In this document: positions 29,052-37,668 of the stretch, one piece after another
Layout: each line of letters begins with the position of its first letter
Numbering within the stretch: the first letter of the stretch is position 1
Source of the DNA: Halolamina pelagica
Lineage (GTDB): Archaea; Halobacteriota; Halobacteria; Halobacteriales; Haloferacaceae
Reading direction: 5' to 3'
Length of the DNA stretch: 64,000 nucleotides
Assembly (NCBI RefSeq): GCF_001307315.1
Contig: NZ_LGUC01000002.1
Span: 1-64,000 of the forward strand
Translations under genes and position numbers: made by a program
Notes under the pieces: model-generated
Seen by the model: the letters and a program-made list of their open reading frames with translations, nothing else
What the model was told of the DNA's origin: nothing
The model's database searches: none

Positions 29052-31231
29052 CTACTGCCGATCGAGCAGTCGGACGGGGTGTGCGGGCCGGCGTGTGAGC
29101 AGCGCGTCGAGCTGTTCGAGACAGGAGGTGCCGCTGGCGACGACGGTGCGGTCGGCGGCGTCGTCCGCCCTGAACTGGTCGGCGAGGCTCTCCCCAACGT
29201 CGACGCTGAGCTCGTAGTACTCGGCCTTGTAGCCGAAGCTCCCGGCCATCCCGCAGCACTCCACGTCCGAGGTCGTCACGTCGAAGCCGCAGTCCTCGAG
29301 CACCGCCACCGTGTACGGCTCGAGATCGAGCGTCCGCTGCTGGCAGTGGCTGTGGTAGGCGACCCGCTCGTCGTCGCCGTCGGCGAGCGCGTCGACGCTC
29401 GCGCCGTTCTCGAGCAGGCCGTAGACGTACTCGAGCAACTCGTAGCTGTGCTCGTTCAGTGCGGTGTAGTCGTCCGTCGGGAGGAGGCGTTCGTACTCCC
29501 GGTGGAACATCGCCAGGTCCGACGGCTCGATCACGACGACGTCGTGTCCGGCAGCGACTGCGGGTGCGAGTGCGTCGAAGACGGCTTCGGCGTTCGACCG
29601 GGCGGTCGCCACCATCCCCTGTGACAGCGGCGCGCGGCCGCTCTCGCCGGCGGCCGGGACGGTGACCCGGACGTCGAGCGCTTCGAGCACCCGGACCGCG
29701 GCTTTCCCGCGTTCGGTGCGGACGTAGTTCGTGTACGCGTCCGGATAGAGCGCGACCTGTCGGCGGGCCGCGTCGCGGCCCACGCGGGGGCCGCGCCGCT
29801 CGAACCACTCGACGAGCGTCTCGCGCTCGAACTCGGGGAGCTCACGGCGCCGATCGACGCCCAGCGTTCGCTCCAGCAGCGCCCCGGCGGTGTCGGTTCG
29901 GGCGACCCAGTTCGACACCGGCGCGAACGCCGACCCGAGCTTCGCGAGCGCCTCGAAGTTGCCGAACAGCCGCTTCTGGGGGTCGACGCCGCCGGGCTCC
30001 GAATCCGGCGTGAGTCCCTCGACGAGGAAGTCGAAGTCGCCGTCGCTCCCGCGGTTGATCCGGTCGCGAACGACGGTGTTGATCCACGGGATGTCGATGT
30101 TCACCGGACACTGGTTCACACAGCGGCTGCAGCCCGTACAGAGGTCGTTGAACTCGGCGGCGCTGTCCTGGCCGTGGACGCCGGCCTCCCAACCGGTGGC
30201 GATCCCCCGGAGTACGTCTCCCCGCCGAACGCGTGGCCGCCGACGTGCTGGAAGTTCGCACAGGAGTTGGCACACGCCGAGCAGCGGATGCAGTACAGCG
30301 TCTCCCGGAGCTGGTCGTCCTCGCGCATCGCCATCCGCCCGTTGTCGATCAGCACGAGGTGGAACTCGCGGTCGTCGCCGGGCTCGAGCCCGTCGTCGCC
30401 GAACGTCGGCGAGTCGACCGGCGGCGTCAGCAGCGAGACGTAGGCGGTGATGTCCTGGCCGGTGCCCGAGCGGCCGATGAGTTCCACGAACGGCTGCAGG
30501 TCCTCGACGCTCGGCACGAGCTTTTCGACGCCCGCGACCGCGACGTGGGTGTCCGTCGCCTGCACACATTTCCGGGCGTTGCCCTCGCTCGTGACGAGCG
30601 CGAGGCTGCCGGTGTCGGCGGTGATGAAGTTCGCCCCCGTCATCCCGACCTCGGCGTCGCGGATCTTCTCGCCGAGGTACTCGCGGGCGAAGCGCGTGAG
30701 CTCCTCCGCGGTCGAAAGCGGCTCCTCGGGTTCGAACACCTCGTTGAACAGGGTCGCGATCTCCTCGCGGGACTTGTGGATCGCCGGCGCGACGATGTGG
30801 GAGGGCGCCTCGTCGGCGACCTGGAGGACGAACTCCGCGAGGTCGGTCTCCCAGACCTCGGCGCCGCTTCCCTCCAGGGACTCGTTCACGTCGATCTCCT
30901 CGCTGGTCATCGACTTCGACTTCACCACGCTCCGGCCGTCGACGACCTCCCGGACGTACCGGTTCGCGTCTTCGGCGTCGTCGGCGACGTAGACGGTGCC
31001 GCCGTTGGCCTCGACGGCCGCGGTCACGTCGTCGATCAGTTCGGGGAGCCGCTCGATGGCGTCCTCCTTGATCGCTCGGGCCTCGTCTTTGAGCGCCTCG
31101 TAGTCGTCGAGGTCGCCGGTGGACTCGTAGCGCCCCTCGTTGAACACCTGCGTGTTCGCGTGGACGGCGTCGCCCTCGGTGTCGAGCAGGTGGCGGATGC
31201 GTTCGGCCTTCCGCCGGCGGTCGGCGCTCAT
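29052..31231 (-). CDS. LutB-LutA fusion: iron-sulfur lactate-oxidation protein, one frameshift
   Basis: ATG 31231 (MSADRRRKAERIRHLLDTEG). The N-terminal LUD domain (residues about 60-300) is followed by two 4Fe-4S motifs, CIRCSACANSC and CTGCSRCVNQCP, and a C-terminal CCG-type domain (DVECCGMAGSFGYK). A break in the C5 run near 30206 (plus strand) is repaired by one base, joining ETYSGG to IATGWEAGVHGQ; 726 aa in all. Separate LutB and LutA proteins of bacterial lactate utilisation are thus one chain here, as often in haloarchaea. It passes electrons from lactate to the quinone pool. The ATG abuts the lutC stop. Confidence 0.8.
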
Positions 31232-31738
31232 CTACGCGCCCTCCAGCAGCACGACGGTCACGGCCATCGGGCCGTGGGCGCCCTGCACGAGCGCGCCCAT
31301 GTCCGCGGTGGCGCTCGGTCCTGTGGCGACGATGGACTGTCTGGTGCCGCTTCGCACGTCCGCGGCGAGCCGATCGAACGCCGCGTCCATGTCCGGGAGC
31401 ACGTCGCTCTCGGCGACGACGGCGACGTGCTCGTCGGCGTAGAGGCTCACCGGCTCCGCGCCCTCGGCGCCGCCCTGGACGACCACCGAGCCGTAGTCGG
31501 CGATGCCGTAGCCGGCGGCGGTGACGCCGGTCGCCGCCGCGTCGAGTTGCTCGATCGTCGGGTCGGTCTCGACGGGTTCGGGCAGCGAGACGCCATCGAA
31601 CGGGAGCGGGGCGCCGACCGCGGGCGCGTCGAGCAGCGGTTCGAGCGTCGACGCGAACTCGCCGGCCGTGGTCCGGACGAGGTCGACGCCGAGATCGTCG
31701 AGCGAGGACTCGAAAGTCGCGATATGCGGGGCCGACAT
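31232..31738 (-). CDS. LutC/YkgG-type LUD-domain protein
   Basis: ATG 31738 (MSAPHIATFESSLDDLGVDL), 168 aa, intact. The LUD fold strands are visible: GYGIADYGSVVVQGG, PVSLYADEHVAVVAESDVLP and SIVATGPSATADMGALVQG, the last being the conserved G-P-S-x-T-A-D motif. It is the third Lut component and precedes the LutBA fusion with no gap. Sequence directly upstream (31740-31800) runs into a truncated regulator, so the natural promoter may be partly lost. Confidence 0.8.
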   Translation of the reverse strand: MSAPHIATFESSLDDLGVDLVRTTAGEFASTLEPLLDAPAVGAPLPFDGVSLPEPVETDPTIEQLDAAATGVTAAGYGIADYGSVVVQGGAEGAEPVSLYADEHVAVVAESDVLPDMDAAFDRLAADVRSGTRQSIVATGPSATADMGALVQGAHGPMAVTVVLLEGA

Positions 31739-31800
31739 TGGTTGCGTCTTTCGGGAACAGGCTCTTGGGTGTTTTCCTCCCTGCAGGCACCGGCGAGGGC

Positions 31801-32631
31801 CTCTTGGTGGGACCGATCACGTACCTCGTCGAGAAGGGGCTCGTCTACACGGAACGCGACGGGCGGCGAAAACGAGTCGTCCCGTCGGATGCTCGCGCCG
31901 TCGAGCTCTATCAGGACCTCGTCCGCCAGCACTCCCACATTGACTTCCCCGAGCTGCTGACCGGCAAGGCACTCGAGGTGCTGTACTACCTTGACCAGCC
32001 GCGAACCGTCTCCGAGATCGCCGACCGGAGCGACAACTACCGCAACACGGTCAACCGCATCCTCAAGCGGTTTCGCGATCGTGGGCTTGTCGGGACCGTC
32101 GACGGCCACTACGAGTTCAACGCCGACTTCGACCGCCTCCACGAGTTCGCCCGTGAACTCGCACATCATCTACATCGCCAGCGCCTCGAAGCCGTCGCCC
32201 CGAAGGGCACGACTCTCTGGGAGGACTACGACGAATTCCTCGCCCAGGCCGAGACGGAGATCGATGCGGCGGCGTTCCACGAAACCGGCCTTGCTCGGTT
32301 CGCAGCCTTTGACCTCCAGTTCCTGCTCACCGGCCATCGCTACTACGTCTACTCCGAGGATCTCGACGCAGTCTCGCCGGCGGAGCTCTGCTGTCACACG
32401 CTGCTGGTCGATGACGGCAGCCGCCACCGCTCGTACTGTCTCCTCCTACTCAGCCGCGTCGACGTCGACGAGGCGGACCTCCGAGAGCAGGCGGCGAAGT
32501 ATGGCCTCGAAGACGAAATCGACGCCTTGCTCCGCTACCTCGAGACGCACGGCGAGGTCGACGACGACCGGCTCCCGGAGTGGGACGAGTTTCAGAAACT
32601 GGCGGCTGACTACGAGGTACGACTATCCTGA
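31801..32631 (+). pseudogene. Helix-turn-helix regulator lacking its N-terminus
   Basis: The open frame has no good start. The coherent part begins near 31801 inside a winged helix (ITYLVEKGLVYTERDGRRKR), where the recognition helix should already have passed. A second wHTH follows (TVSEIADRSDNYRNTVNRIL) and then a C-terminal domain resembling a sensor (FDLQFLLTGHRYYVYSED). The natural gene would have some 30-60 more N-terminal residues. The truncation sits at the junction between the Lut genes and the accessory region, pointing to a recombination joint near 31.78-31.80 kb. Confidence 0.6.
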
Positions 32632-32668
32632 GACCGGACGTTGTCGGCAGCCGTAGCGTCAGCCGGCG

Positions 32669-33103
32669 TCAGTTCGGGTCGTAGGGGTTCGTTGCTGTAT
32701 CGAGCCGATAGACATCCTCGATGGCGTCAAAATCGTCGTCAAACGCATACAGGTAGCCGAGCCCCTCGGTTTGCATATACGCGATAATGCAGGCGTCGAC
32801 GAAGGAGAGCGGTTCGTGTTGGCGAAAGAGGGCCTTCCCGGTCGCGAGGGCGTCGGTGGTGAGTGAATCGATGTGGAAGCGGGCGTTTTCTTCGATTCGA
32901 TCGAGGAGATCGACGGCTGCGTCGTGGCCGGCGTGGGTCGTGAGGCCGTTGAGCGTTTCCGCGAGGACGTAGTCGAGGACGACTGCCTCCGGGAGCGTTC
33001 CATCGTCGATGCCATGGAGCACGGGAAGCGCGGCATCGTGGGATCCATCCCGCCGGTATGCGGCGGCAAAGACGACTGTCGTATCGATGAGTGCCCGCGG
33101 CAT
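32669..33103 (-). CDS. vapC: VapC-type PIN-domain toxin
   Basis: ATG 33103 (MPRALIDTTVVFAAAYRRDG), 144 aa. PIN-domain acids are in place: Asp in ALIDTT, Glu in YVLAETLNGL, Asp in LSFVDACIIAYMQ and Asp in LYAFDDDFDAI. VapC proteins are Mg-dependent RNases targeting tRNA or rRNA. The start follows the antitoxin stop directly, so both are made from one mRNA. Confidence 0.85.
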   Translation of the reverse strand: MPRALIDTTVVFAAAYRRDGSHDAALPVLHGIDDGTLPEAVVLDYVLAETLNGLTTHAGHDAAVDLLDRIEENARFHIDSLTTDALATGKALFRQHEPLSFVDACIIAYMQTEGLGYLYAFDDDFDAIEDVYRLDTATNPYDPN

Positions 33104-33412
33104 TTACTCGACGTCGACGTCACCAGAACGCTCAGCGTTCTGGTTGGCAGACGAGAGCCGTCGGCTCTCGTCGACGCCCCAGGCGTCGTGATCGCTCGTG
33201 ACATCGGTCGGCTCCTCACCAGCGTAGCCGTCGAAGTCGGCGAACGTGCCCGTTTGCTGTTGGATCACGTGGACCCGAATGCTCCCGTCGTCCTCGAGCT
33301 GCCAACGGAGCTGATCGCCATCGTCGATATTGAGTTCACGCCGAATCCGGGCGGGGATGTTTGCCTGGTTTCCAGACACCTTGCTTTCGGCGTCAATTCT
33401 GTCGCTGCTCAT
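33104..33412 (-). CDS. vapB: AbrB/SpoVT-type antitoxin VapB
   Basis: ATG 33412 (MSSDRIDAESKVSGNQANIP) is preceded by GGGAGGT, a strong ribosome-binding site, 2 nt away. The swapped-hairpin AbrB domain is ESKVSGNQANIPARIRRELN then DGDQLRWQLEDDGSIRVHV. The acidic C-terminus (about residues 60-102) would wrap the toxin. The frame could extend upstream to 33460, but the ribosome-binding site fixes 33412. Confidence 0.8.
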   Translation of the reverse strand: MSSDRIDAESKVSGNQANIPARIRRELNIDDGDQLRWQLEDDGSIRVHVIQQQTGTFADFDGYAGEEPTDVTSDHDAWGVDESRRLSSANQNAERSGDVDVE

Positions 33413-33540
33413 ACCTCCCGATATGTGACGGGCCGTGAAAAACTTAGTGTGCCGCCACACTACCCTGTGCCAGAAGAGCGATTCCGACGAAGAGGATGGT
33501 GTTCTACCCTGGGGTCGTTGGGAGCCGACCGTCTGGTGGA

Positions 33541-33583
33541 ATTAACCAACGCAAGAGGGAAATCCGGGCAACTGTTGGTTAAT
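33541..33583. repeat. Long inverted repeat, copy 1 (ATTAACCAAC / GTTGGTTAAT)
   Basis: Perfect 10-bp arms separated by 23 nt lie 5 nt past the 3' end of the ArdC-like gene. The same arms with a 24-nt spacer recur at 39061-39102 and 62110-62152, each just past a minus-strand stop codon. Possible roles are a transcription terminator/processing site or a recombination site of the mobile element. Confidence 0.75.
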
Positions 33584-33587
33584 CAGT

Positions 33588-34526
33588 TTAGGGAGCAGGC
33601 GTCTCTTCGAGCACGTCGATGAGTTCCTCTGCCGTCCGACTGATACGCCCGAGCCGTTCGCGAACAACCCCAGGATCGTCCGACTCCCACGCAGCGAGGT
33701 AGAACGCCGACCCACTGGTGTCGAGCCCGCAGTAGCGCCCGACGACGTACGCGACTGCTTCGGCCTCGACTTCGCGTTTCGCCCGTTCGGTGTCGTCGTC
33801 GACGTCGAAGTGGAGCAGGGCGTGCGCGTATTCGTGAATCAGCGTCCGTGCGAGGTCGGCTTCGTTCTCCCGATCACGTATCTCGACGAGCGGCTGCATG
33901 TCGAGGAGGCTCAGTTGCTCGCAAATGCCCTTCGCCTCGCCGTGCGTCCACTCGGCCTCCGGAACGATTCGCACCGTCACGCCGAGCTCGTCAGCGGCGT
34001 CGGTGAGTCGCGTGACGAGGTCACCAGCCTCCCCGGTCGCTTCCGTGTCGAGGTCGGGAAGTGGCTCGCCCTCGGTCTGGGAGACGTCGAATACCGGGGC
34101 AGGCTTGAATCCGACGAGGCCCTCAGACCACGCCTCGGGCGGCGTCTCGTCGTACTCACAGTCGCTGTCCTCGTGGTAGCTCGGCGAGTTTTCACACTCC
34201 GGGCACTGCGTGGTGATGATCGGCGCCCAGATCCAGATGGCCAACTCCCCCTCCGTGACGTGGCGGTCGAACTCTTCCTGCCACGTCCGGTAGCCCGCAA
34301 CCCGGCTCGCCTCGGGACACTGCCGCTTGATGAGGAGCGTGTTCCGATACGAGTAGTCGTGGAAGCGGCTCTGGACGTCCAGCCACTCCTGGAACTCCTC
34401 ACTAGTCTGCGCGTCGTCGACGCCGGCGACGAGGTCGTCGATCCACTGTTCGATCGTACTGTTCATCTCGTCGGATCGTGTGTCGGTCTGGTCGAAGGAG
34501 ACCGACGAGTCTCTGGTCGTAGACAT
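33588..34526 (-). CDS. ArdC-like antirestriction/zincin protein
   Basis: ATG 34526 (MSTTRDSSVSFDQTDTRSDE), 312 aa. The N-terminal region (SRFHDYSYRNTLLIKRQCPE, RVAGYRTWQEEFDRHV) matches the ArdC ssDNA-binding domain; residues about 105-125 hold Cys pairs (CPECENSPS, DCEY); the C-terminal domain has the metalloprotease motif TLIHEYAHALLHF with downstream Glu residues (EVEAEAVAYVV). ArdC-type proteins protect incoming plasmid DNA from restriction. Its leader carries the shared hairpin at 34575-34605 and a GGTGA ribosome-binding site. It indicates a conjugative or plasmid origin for this region. Confidence 0.75.
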   Translation of the reverse strand: MSTTRDSSVSFDQTDTRSDEMNSTIEQWIDDLVAGVDDAQTSEEFQEWLDVQSRFHDYSYRNTLLIKRQCPEASRVAGYRTWQEEFDRHVTEGELAIWIWAPIITTQCPECENSPSYHEDSDCEYDETPPEAWSEGLVGFKPAPVFDVSQTEGEPLPDLDTEATGEAGDLVTRLTDAADELGVTVRIVPEAEWTHGEAKGICEQLSLLDMQPLVEIRDRENEADLARTLIHEYAHALLHFDVDDDTERAKREVEAEAVAYVVGRYCGLDTSGSAFYLAAWESDDPGVVRERLGRISRTAEELIDVLEETPAP

Positions 34527-34574
34527 CGTGATCACCGAATCAAGGTCACGGCGACTGCGTCTGTTCAGACCGCG

Positions 34575-34605
34575 CCGCACCCCTCAGGGGCGTTCAAAAA
34601 ACCGA
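34575..34605 (-). promoter_or_regulatory. Shared hairpin leader element, copy 1
   Basis: In gene sense: T6, then GAACGCCCC-TGA-GGGGTGCGG. The CCCCTGAGGGG core is a perfect stem. It ends 48 nt before the ArdC-like ATG. Related elements precede at least six other minus-strand genes in this window. Confidence 0.7.
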
Positions 34606-34614
34606 GTCTGTCAG

Positions 34615-34962
34615 TCAGCGGATTTCGTGGCGTTCGTCGGCGAAGCCGACCGTAACGAGGTACTCGAGGAACTCGTCGAACTGCTCAACGTCGCTGGGCG
34701 TGTCGGTCGCAAGGTGACGTGTCCACTCGATGGCCCACTGGAAGGCGGGATCTGTCCCGCCCTTGCCGTGTAGATACCACCACCGGGCCGCTTTGAGAAC
34801 CACTATGGGATTCGTCGGCGGCTGCTCACCGGCGAGCCCACGGGTGATGGACTCGATTTCGTCGGGGACATCGGCGGGATCGATCTCCGCTGATTGCGTG
34901 TTGTCGATATCGACCGGGATATCGTCGATTGAGACGTTGTCGGGACTCTGTTGTTGACTCAC
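34615..34962 (-). CDS. Accessory-region protein, 115 aa
   Basis: GTG 34962 (MSQQQSPDNVSIDDIPVDID), preceded by the ribosome-binding site AGAGGTGACTTCCA. The N-terminal third is acidic and disordered. The C-terminal part is helical with aromatic residues (VLKAARWWYLHGKGG, FDEFLEYLVTVGFAD). No known family. The hairpin leader at 34993-35022 lies 31 nt upstream and marks it as part of the mobile gene set. Confidence 0.6.
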   Translation of the reverse strand: MSQQQSPDNVSIDDIPVDIDNTQSAEIDPADVPDEIESITRGLAGEQPPTNPIVVLKAARWWYLHGKGGTDPAFQWAIEWTRHLATDTPSDVEQFDEFLEYLVTVGFADERHEIR

Positions 34963-34992
34963 TGGAAGTCACCTCTGAGAGCTTTCGAAGGA

Positions 34993-35022
34993 GCCCTCGC
35001 CCTCTCTGGGGGCACGAAAAAC
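34993..35022 (-). promoter_or_regulatory. Shared hairpin leader element, copy 2
   Basis: In gene sense: T5, CGTGCCCCC-AGA-GAGGGCGAGGGC. The stem is imperfect but the layout (T run, GCCCC, short loop, GGGG-type arm, GC-rich end) equals the other copies. It ends 31 nt before GTG 34962. Confidence 0.65.
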
Positions 35023-35126
35023 AGATCGCGAAGTCACGCTGGCGGGAGGTAGACGCTCTGCTCACCGGCGATACATCTTGAGCAGCTCATTGTGATCTGA
35101 TCAATATTTGTTAAATTTCAACAACT

Positions 35127-35146
35127 TTGCTGTATACAGAGGCCGT
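35127..35146 (+). repeat. Possible insertion-sequence end remnant, left copy
   Basis: TTGCTGTATACAGAGGCCG resembles, with about 15 of 20 bases matching, the reverse complement of two near-identical 20-bp sequences at 37589-37608 and 49794-49813. The homology continues a little into ACTCAG. It lies in a 200-bp gene-free AT-richer stretch with TTGTTAAATTTCAACAA just before. It may be the trace of a lost insertion element. Confidence 0.3.
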
Positions 35147-35265
35147 ACTCAGCATCCGCTTTTGAAAACCATTCTGGAATTAAGATGTGTCCGTATGGAG
35201 ACAGCGAGACGGTCTTCGGAGGACCGCATTCAACTTCTGGGGATGGTATCTTTCAGAAGGACTCG

Positions 35266-36659
35266 TTATTGTCCATCCAAGGCCAGACGGACGAAGTCCT
35301 GGAATTCGGCAGTTCGCATGGCGCGCAACGTCACCCCGAAGTGGCCACAATCCCATTCAAGTCGATTCTCCTGTGGGACATTCCACTTGTCGAGGGTTTC
35401 CCGTAACGTTTCGTACTTCGTCATATCGTCGATTAATCCACCAACCGGATAGATCTCATCGGAGGCAATCCCTGACGTTGAGGGCGCAGTGAGCACATTG
35501 TCGAGGTTGGCCATCTTCCCCCTGTCCCACCCGGCTCGGAGCAGTGCATCCGTCACACCGAGAATCTCTGTCAGCGAACTCTCGAACAATAATTCCGAGA
35601 CATCTGCGGAGGCTGCCACAGGGAGTGCAAAGTCGGGCTGCATCAGTTCGGGCCACGTGTCTGCGTGACCCGCCACGAACATCGCCACGATTCCGCCCAT
35701 GCTAATGCCGCCAACCCCAACACGGGAAGCGTTGTGGTCGCGGGCCCACCTCGTCAACAGGGCGATTTCTTTGGTCTGCGCTTCGTACAGTTCAACCGCA
35801 CTTACTGGCATTCTGGCGAGATACGGCTCGCCAGTGTAGAACCCAGTTTGCTCACGACGCCCGTGCCAAGGCGGAATCGGGAGGATAACCCGATATCCCT
35901 GCGGAGCCAATTGACGGCCCACGTATTCCTCTTCGGTCCAGTATTCCATGACGTCACACGCCATCGCTAGCCCGGTTCCGAAGATGATGGTCGGAAGTGG
36001 CTCGTCTCCTGGGGCGTCCCAAGGCTCGTATACGCGCGCGTAAGCCTCGTCGTCGATGAAATTCGACGGTGAAGGAAACCGAAGAAGATATTCCCTTGTT
36101 CCAGGGCCTTGCATGGTCTCCGACACCTGAATATCGGGACTCGACTCAGGCGGCCCGTACACGGTCTCGGGGACAGCTCGCTCCATTCCTCGACGGTTGA
36201 CGAAGGATCTGGTATTGCGAAGTCAACGATATCGACCCATTTGGTCTTGCTGAGGAATTTGAACGGCTTCTGCGGGGAGACCCAGTCGCCACCTGCGTCC
36301 CGCCGCTTCGTTTCGAGTTCGTTTCGTTCTTCGATGGTAGACACCTGGCCATTCCAGAAGAGCTGATTCCATTCATCCGAAAGGCGTTCGAATCGATTTC
36401 GGGCCTGTTGGTGGCTGGTTAACGCATGTTCGATCGATTCCAGTAGGTCTTCGTCCACGGTGTCTGGCGCGTCGAGTTCCTGCAGGAATTGTTCTACGTC
36501 TGTTCCTGCGACGTCTGCTGCAGCCCGAGCTCGTAGGACTGTGAACTCTCGATCTACAGACGCGATCTTGAATCGTTCGAACAGACGTGAGTGGAAAAGA
36601 CGCCCAACCGGTGACGCGATCACTTTGTGAATCCGAGGGGTCTGAAGTTGATTGTTCAT
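35266..36659 (-). CDS. Alpha/beta hydrolase, ABHD18-like (DUF2048), one frameshift
   Basis: ATG 36659 (MNNQLQTPRIHKVIASPVGR). The frame runs to EEWSELSP and breaks in a C4 run near 36169; one added C joins it to ETVYGPPESSPDIQVSE, giving 464 aa. The hydrolase core has TIIFGTGLAMA (oxyanion region), the nucleophile elbow GVGGISMGGIVAMF, an acid region and the His in WDCGHFGVTLRAM. The family is poorly known; ABHD18-type proteins are predicted lipases or esterases. GC content is lower than around it. The divergent TetR gene and two operators between them indicate repression relieved by a small ligand. Confidence 0.75.
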
Positions 36660-36680
36660 ACTACCCGATTCGACAGGCCA

Positions 36681-36714
36681 CTATATGAATATTTCTGCCT
36701 ATCTATTCATATAG
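36681..36714. promoter_or_regulatory. Operator 1 for the TetR regulator
   Basis: Perfect palindrome CTATATGAAT - 14 nt - ATTCATATAG. It lies 22 nt before the hydrolase ATG (36659) and overlaps its TATA element (TATATG/CATATA), so bound protein would block transcription. Half-site spacing (22 bp centre to centre) places both on one face of the helix. Confidence 0.7.
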
Positions 36715-36777
36715 GTTGCAAGAGACCGACGAACCTCGGTCTTGAGGACGGACATCCGGCTTCAAAGACGAAATTTT

Positions 36778-36807
36778 ATATGAATAGGAACGTATTACAA
36801 TTCATCT
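36778..36807. promoter_or_regulatory. Operator 2 for the TetR regulator
   Basis: ATATGAAT - 14 nt - ATTCATCT, with the same half-sites and exactly the same 14-nt spacing as operator 1. The left arm is part of TTTTATATG, a likely TATA box for the TetR gene (ATG 36876), implying autorepression. Confidence 0.65.
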
Positions 36808-36875
36808 AGTAGAGTGTGAATCGCTATCGTGGGTTCTGCCTGTGATGGCGATTCCCACCTCATGAGGGACGAGCA

Positions 36876-37475
36876 ATGCCAAGATTTACTGACGAACGGC
36901 GAGAGGAAGTCAGAGAATCGTTACTTCAAGCGGGACGTGAACTCTTCGAGAAACATGGATTGGAGGGAACGTCCATTGCAGAATTGACCGATGATGCTGA
37001 CATCGCCACTGGAACGTTTTATTCGTTTTTCGAATCGAAAGAGGGGTTGCTCGCAAGGATTCTCCAGCATGAAGCAGAAGCGGTCTACGTGGAACTCCAG
37101 GAGACGCTTCGTCATCATGAAGACGACCCCGCAACAGGGCTCCGAGAGTTCCTAGATATTGCCAGCGACTCTCTCGTATCGAATCCACTGTTTCGTGGAA
37201 CGATAGCACGTGATGAACGTGAACGCCTTCGAGACGAACTTGATGAGGAGACACTCCACTCGACGCGACTAGAAAAGCTATCGGTGCTGATTCCACAACT
37301 CAAGGATTGGCAGCGACGTGGACTAATCATCCAGGAAGACGCGGAAATTATTGCATTGGCCCTGATCTACGTGTCTTATCTTCCGCTCCATCGAGACGAA
37401 TTCAGAAAAGGCCAGTATACGATGGTCCGCGATTTTCTCTTCGATTTGGTGGTCTCAAGTATCGTAATCGAATAG
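36876..37475 (+). CDS. TetR-family transcriptional regulator
   Basis: ATG 36876 (MPRFTDERREEVRESLLQAG), 199 aa, intact. The HTH is TSIAELTDDADIATGTFYSF followed by FESKEGLLARILQ, the hallmark of TetR proteins. The C-terminal helical domain would bind a ligand. It is divergent from the ABHD18-like hydrolase with a 216-bp shared control region holding two identical-architecture operators, so it most likely represses both genes. Confidence 0.85.
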   Translation: MPRFTDERREEVRESLLQAGRELFEKHGLEGTSIAELTDDADIATGTFYSFFESKEGLLARILQHEAEAVYVELQETLRHHEDDPATGLREFLDIASDSLVSNPLFRGTIARDERERLRDELDEETLHSTRLEKLSVLIPQLKDWQRRGLIIQEDAEIIALALIYVSYLPLHRDEFRKGQYTMVRDFLFDLVVSSIVIE

Positions 37476-37588
37476 TCGAACCTACACCGTCCGCGAAAAC
37501 GACGTATCGTCGGGCGTTGTACGCATTCTCAACAGTACTCAGCTGATTAGCGAATCAGTCAGTAGCGGACCAGACGATTCTACTCATA

Positions 37589-37608
37589 CGCGCTGTGTAT
37601 TCAGCACG
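37589..37608 (-). repeat. 20-bp repeat, possible insertion-sequence remnant
   Basis: CGCGCTGTGTATTCAGCACG differs by one base from 49794-49813. With the weaker inverted copy at 35127 it brackets the hydrolase/TetR cassette. The 37476-37668 region contains no gene. Confidence 0.4.
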
Positions 37609-37668
37609 CGACTGCTGTCAGTTACTAATAATATCACGAGCGACTGGCCCGAATCTGTGTTCGTCTGA

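Noticed and set aside
30209-31820. Long N-terminal extension of the LutA frame on the minus strand
   Set aside because: It is the wrong frame of LutB; the true chain changes frame near 30206, where the iron-sulfur motifs of both halves become continuous.
30233-31960. 575-codon + strand open frame across lutB and lutC
   Set aside because: Antisense shadow of genuine Lut genes; composition is that of a shadow frame.
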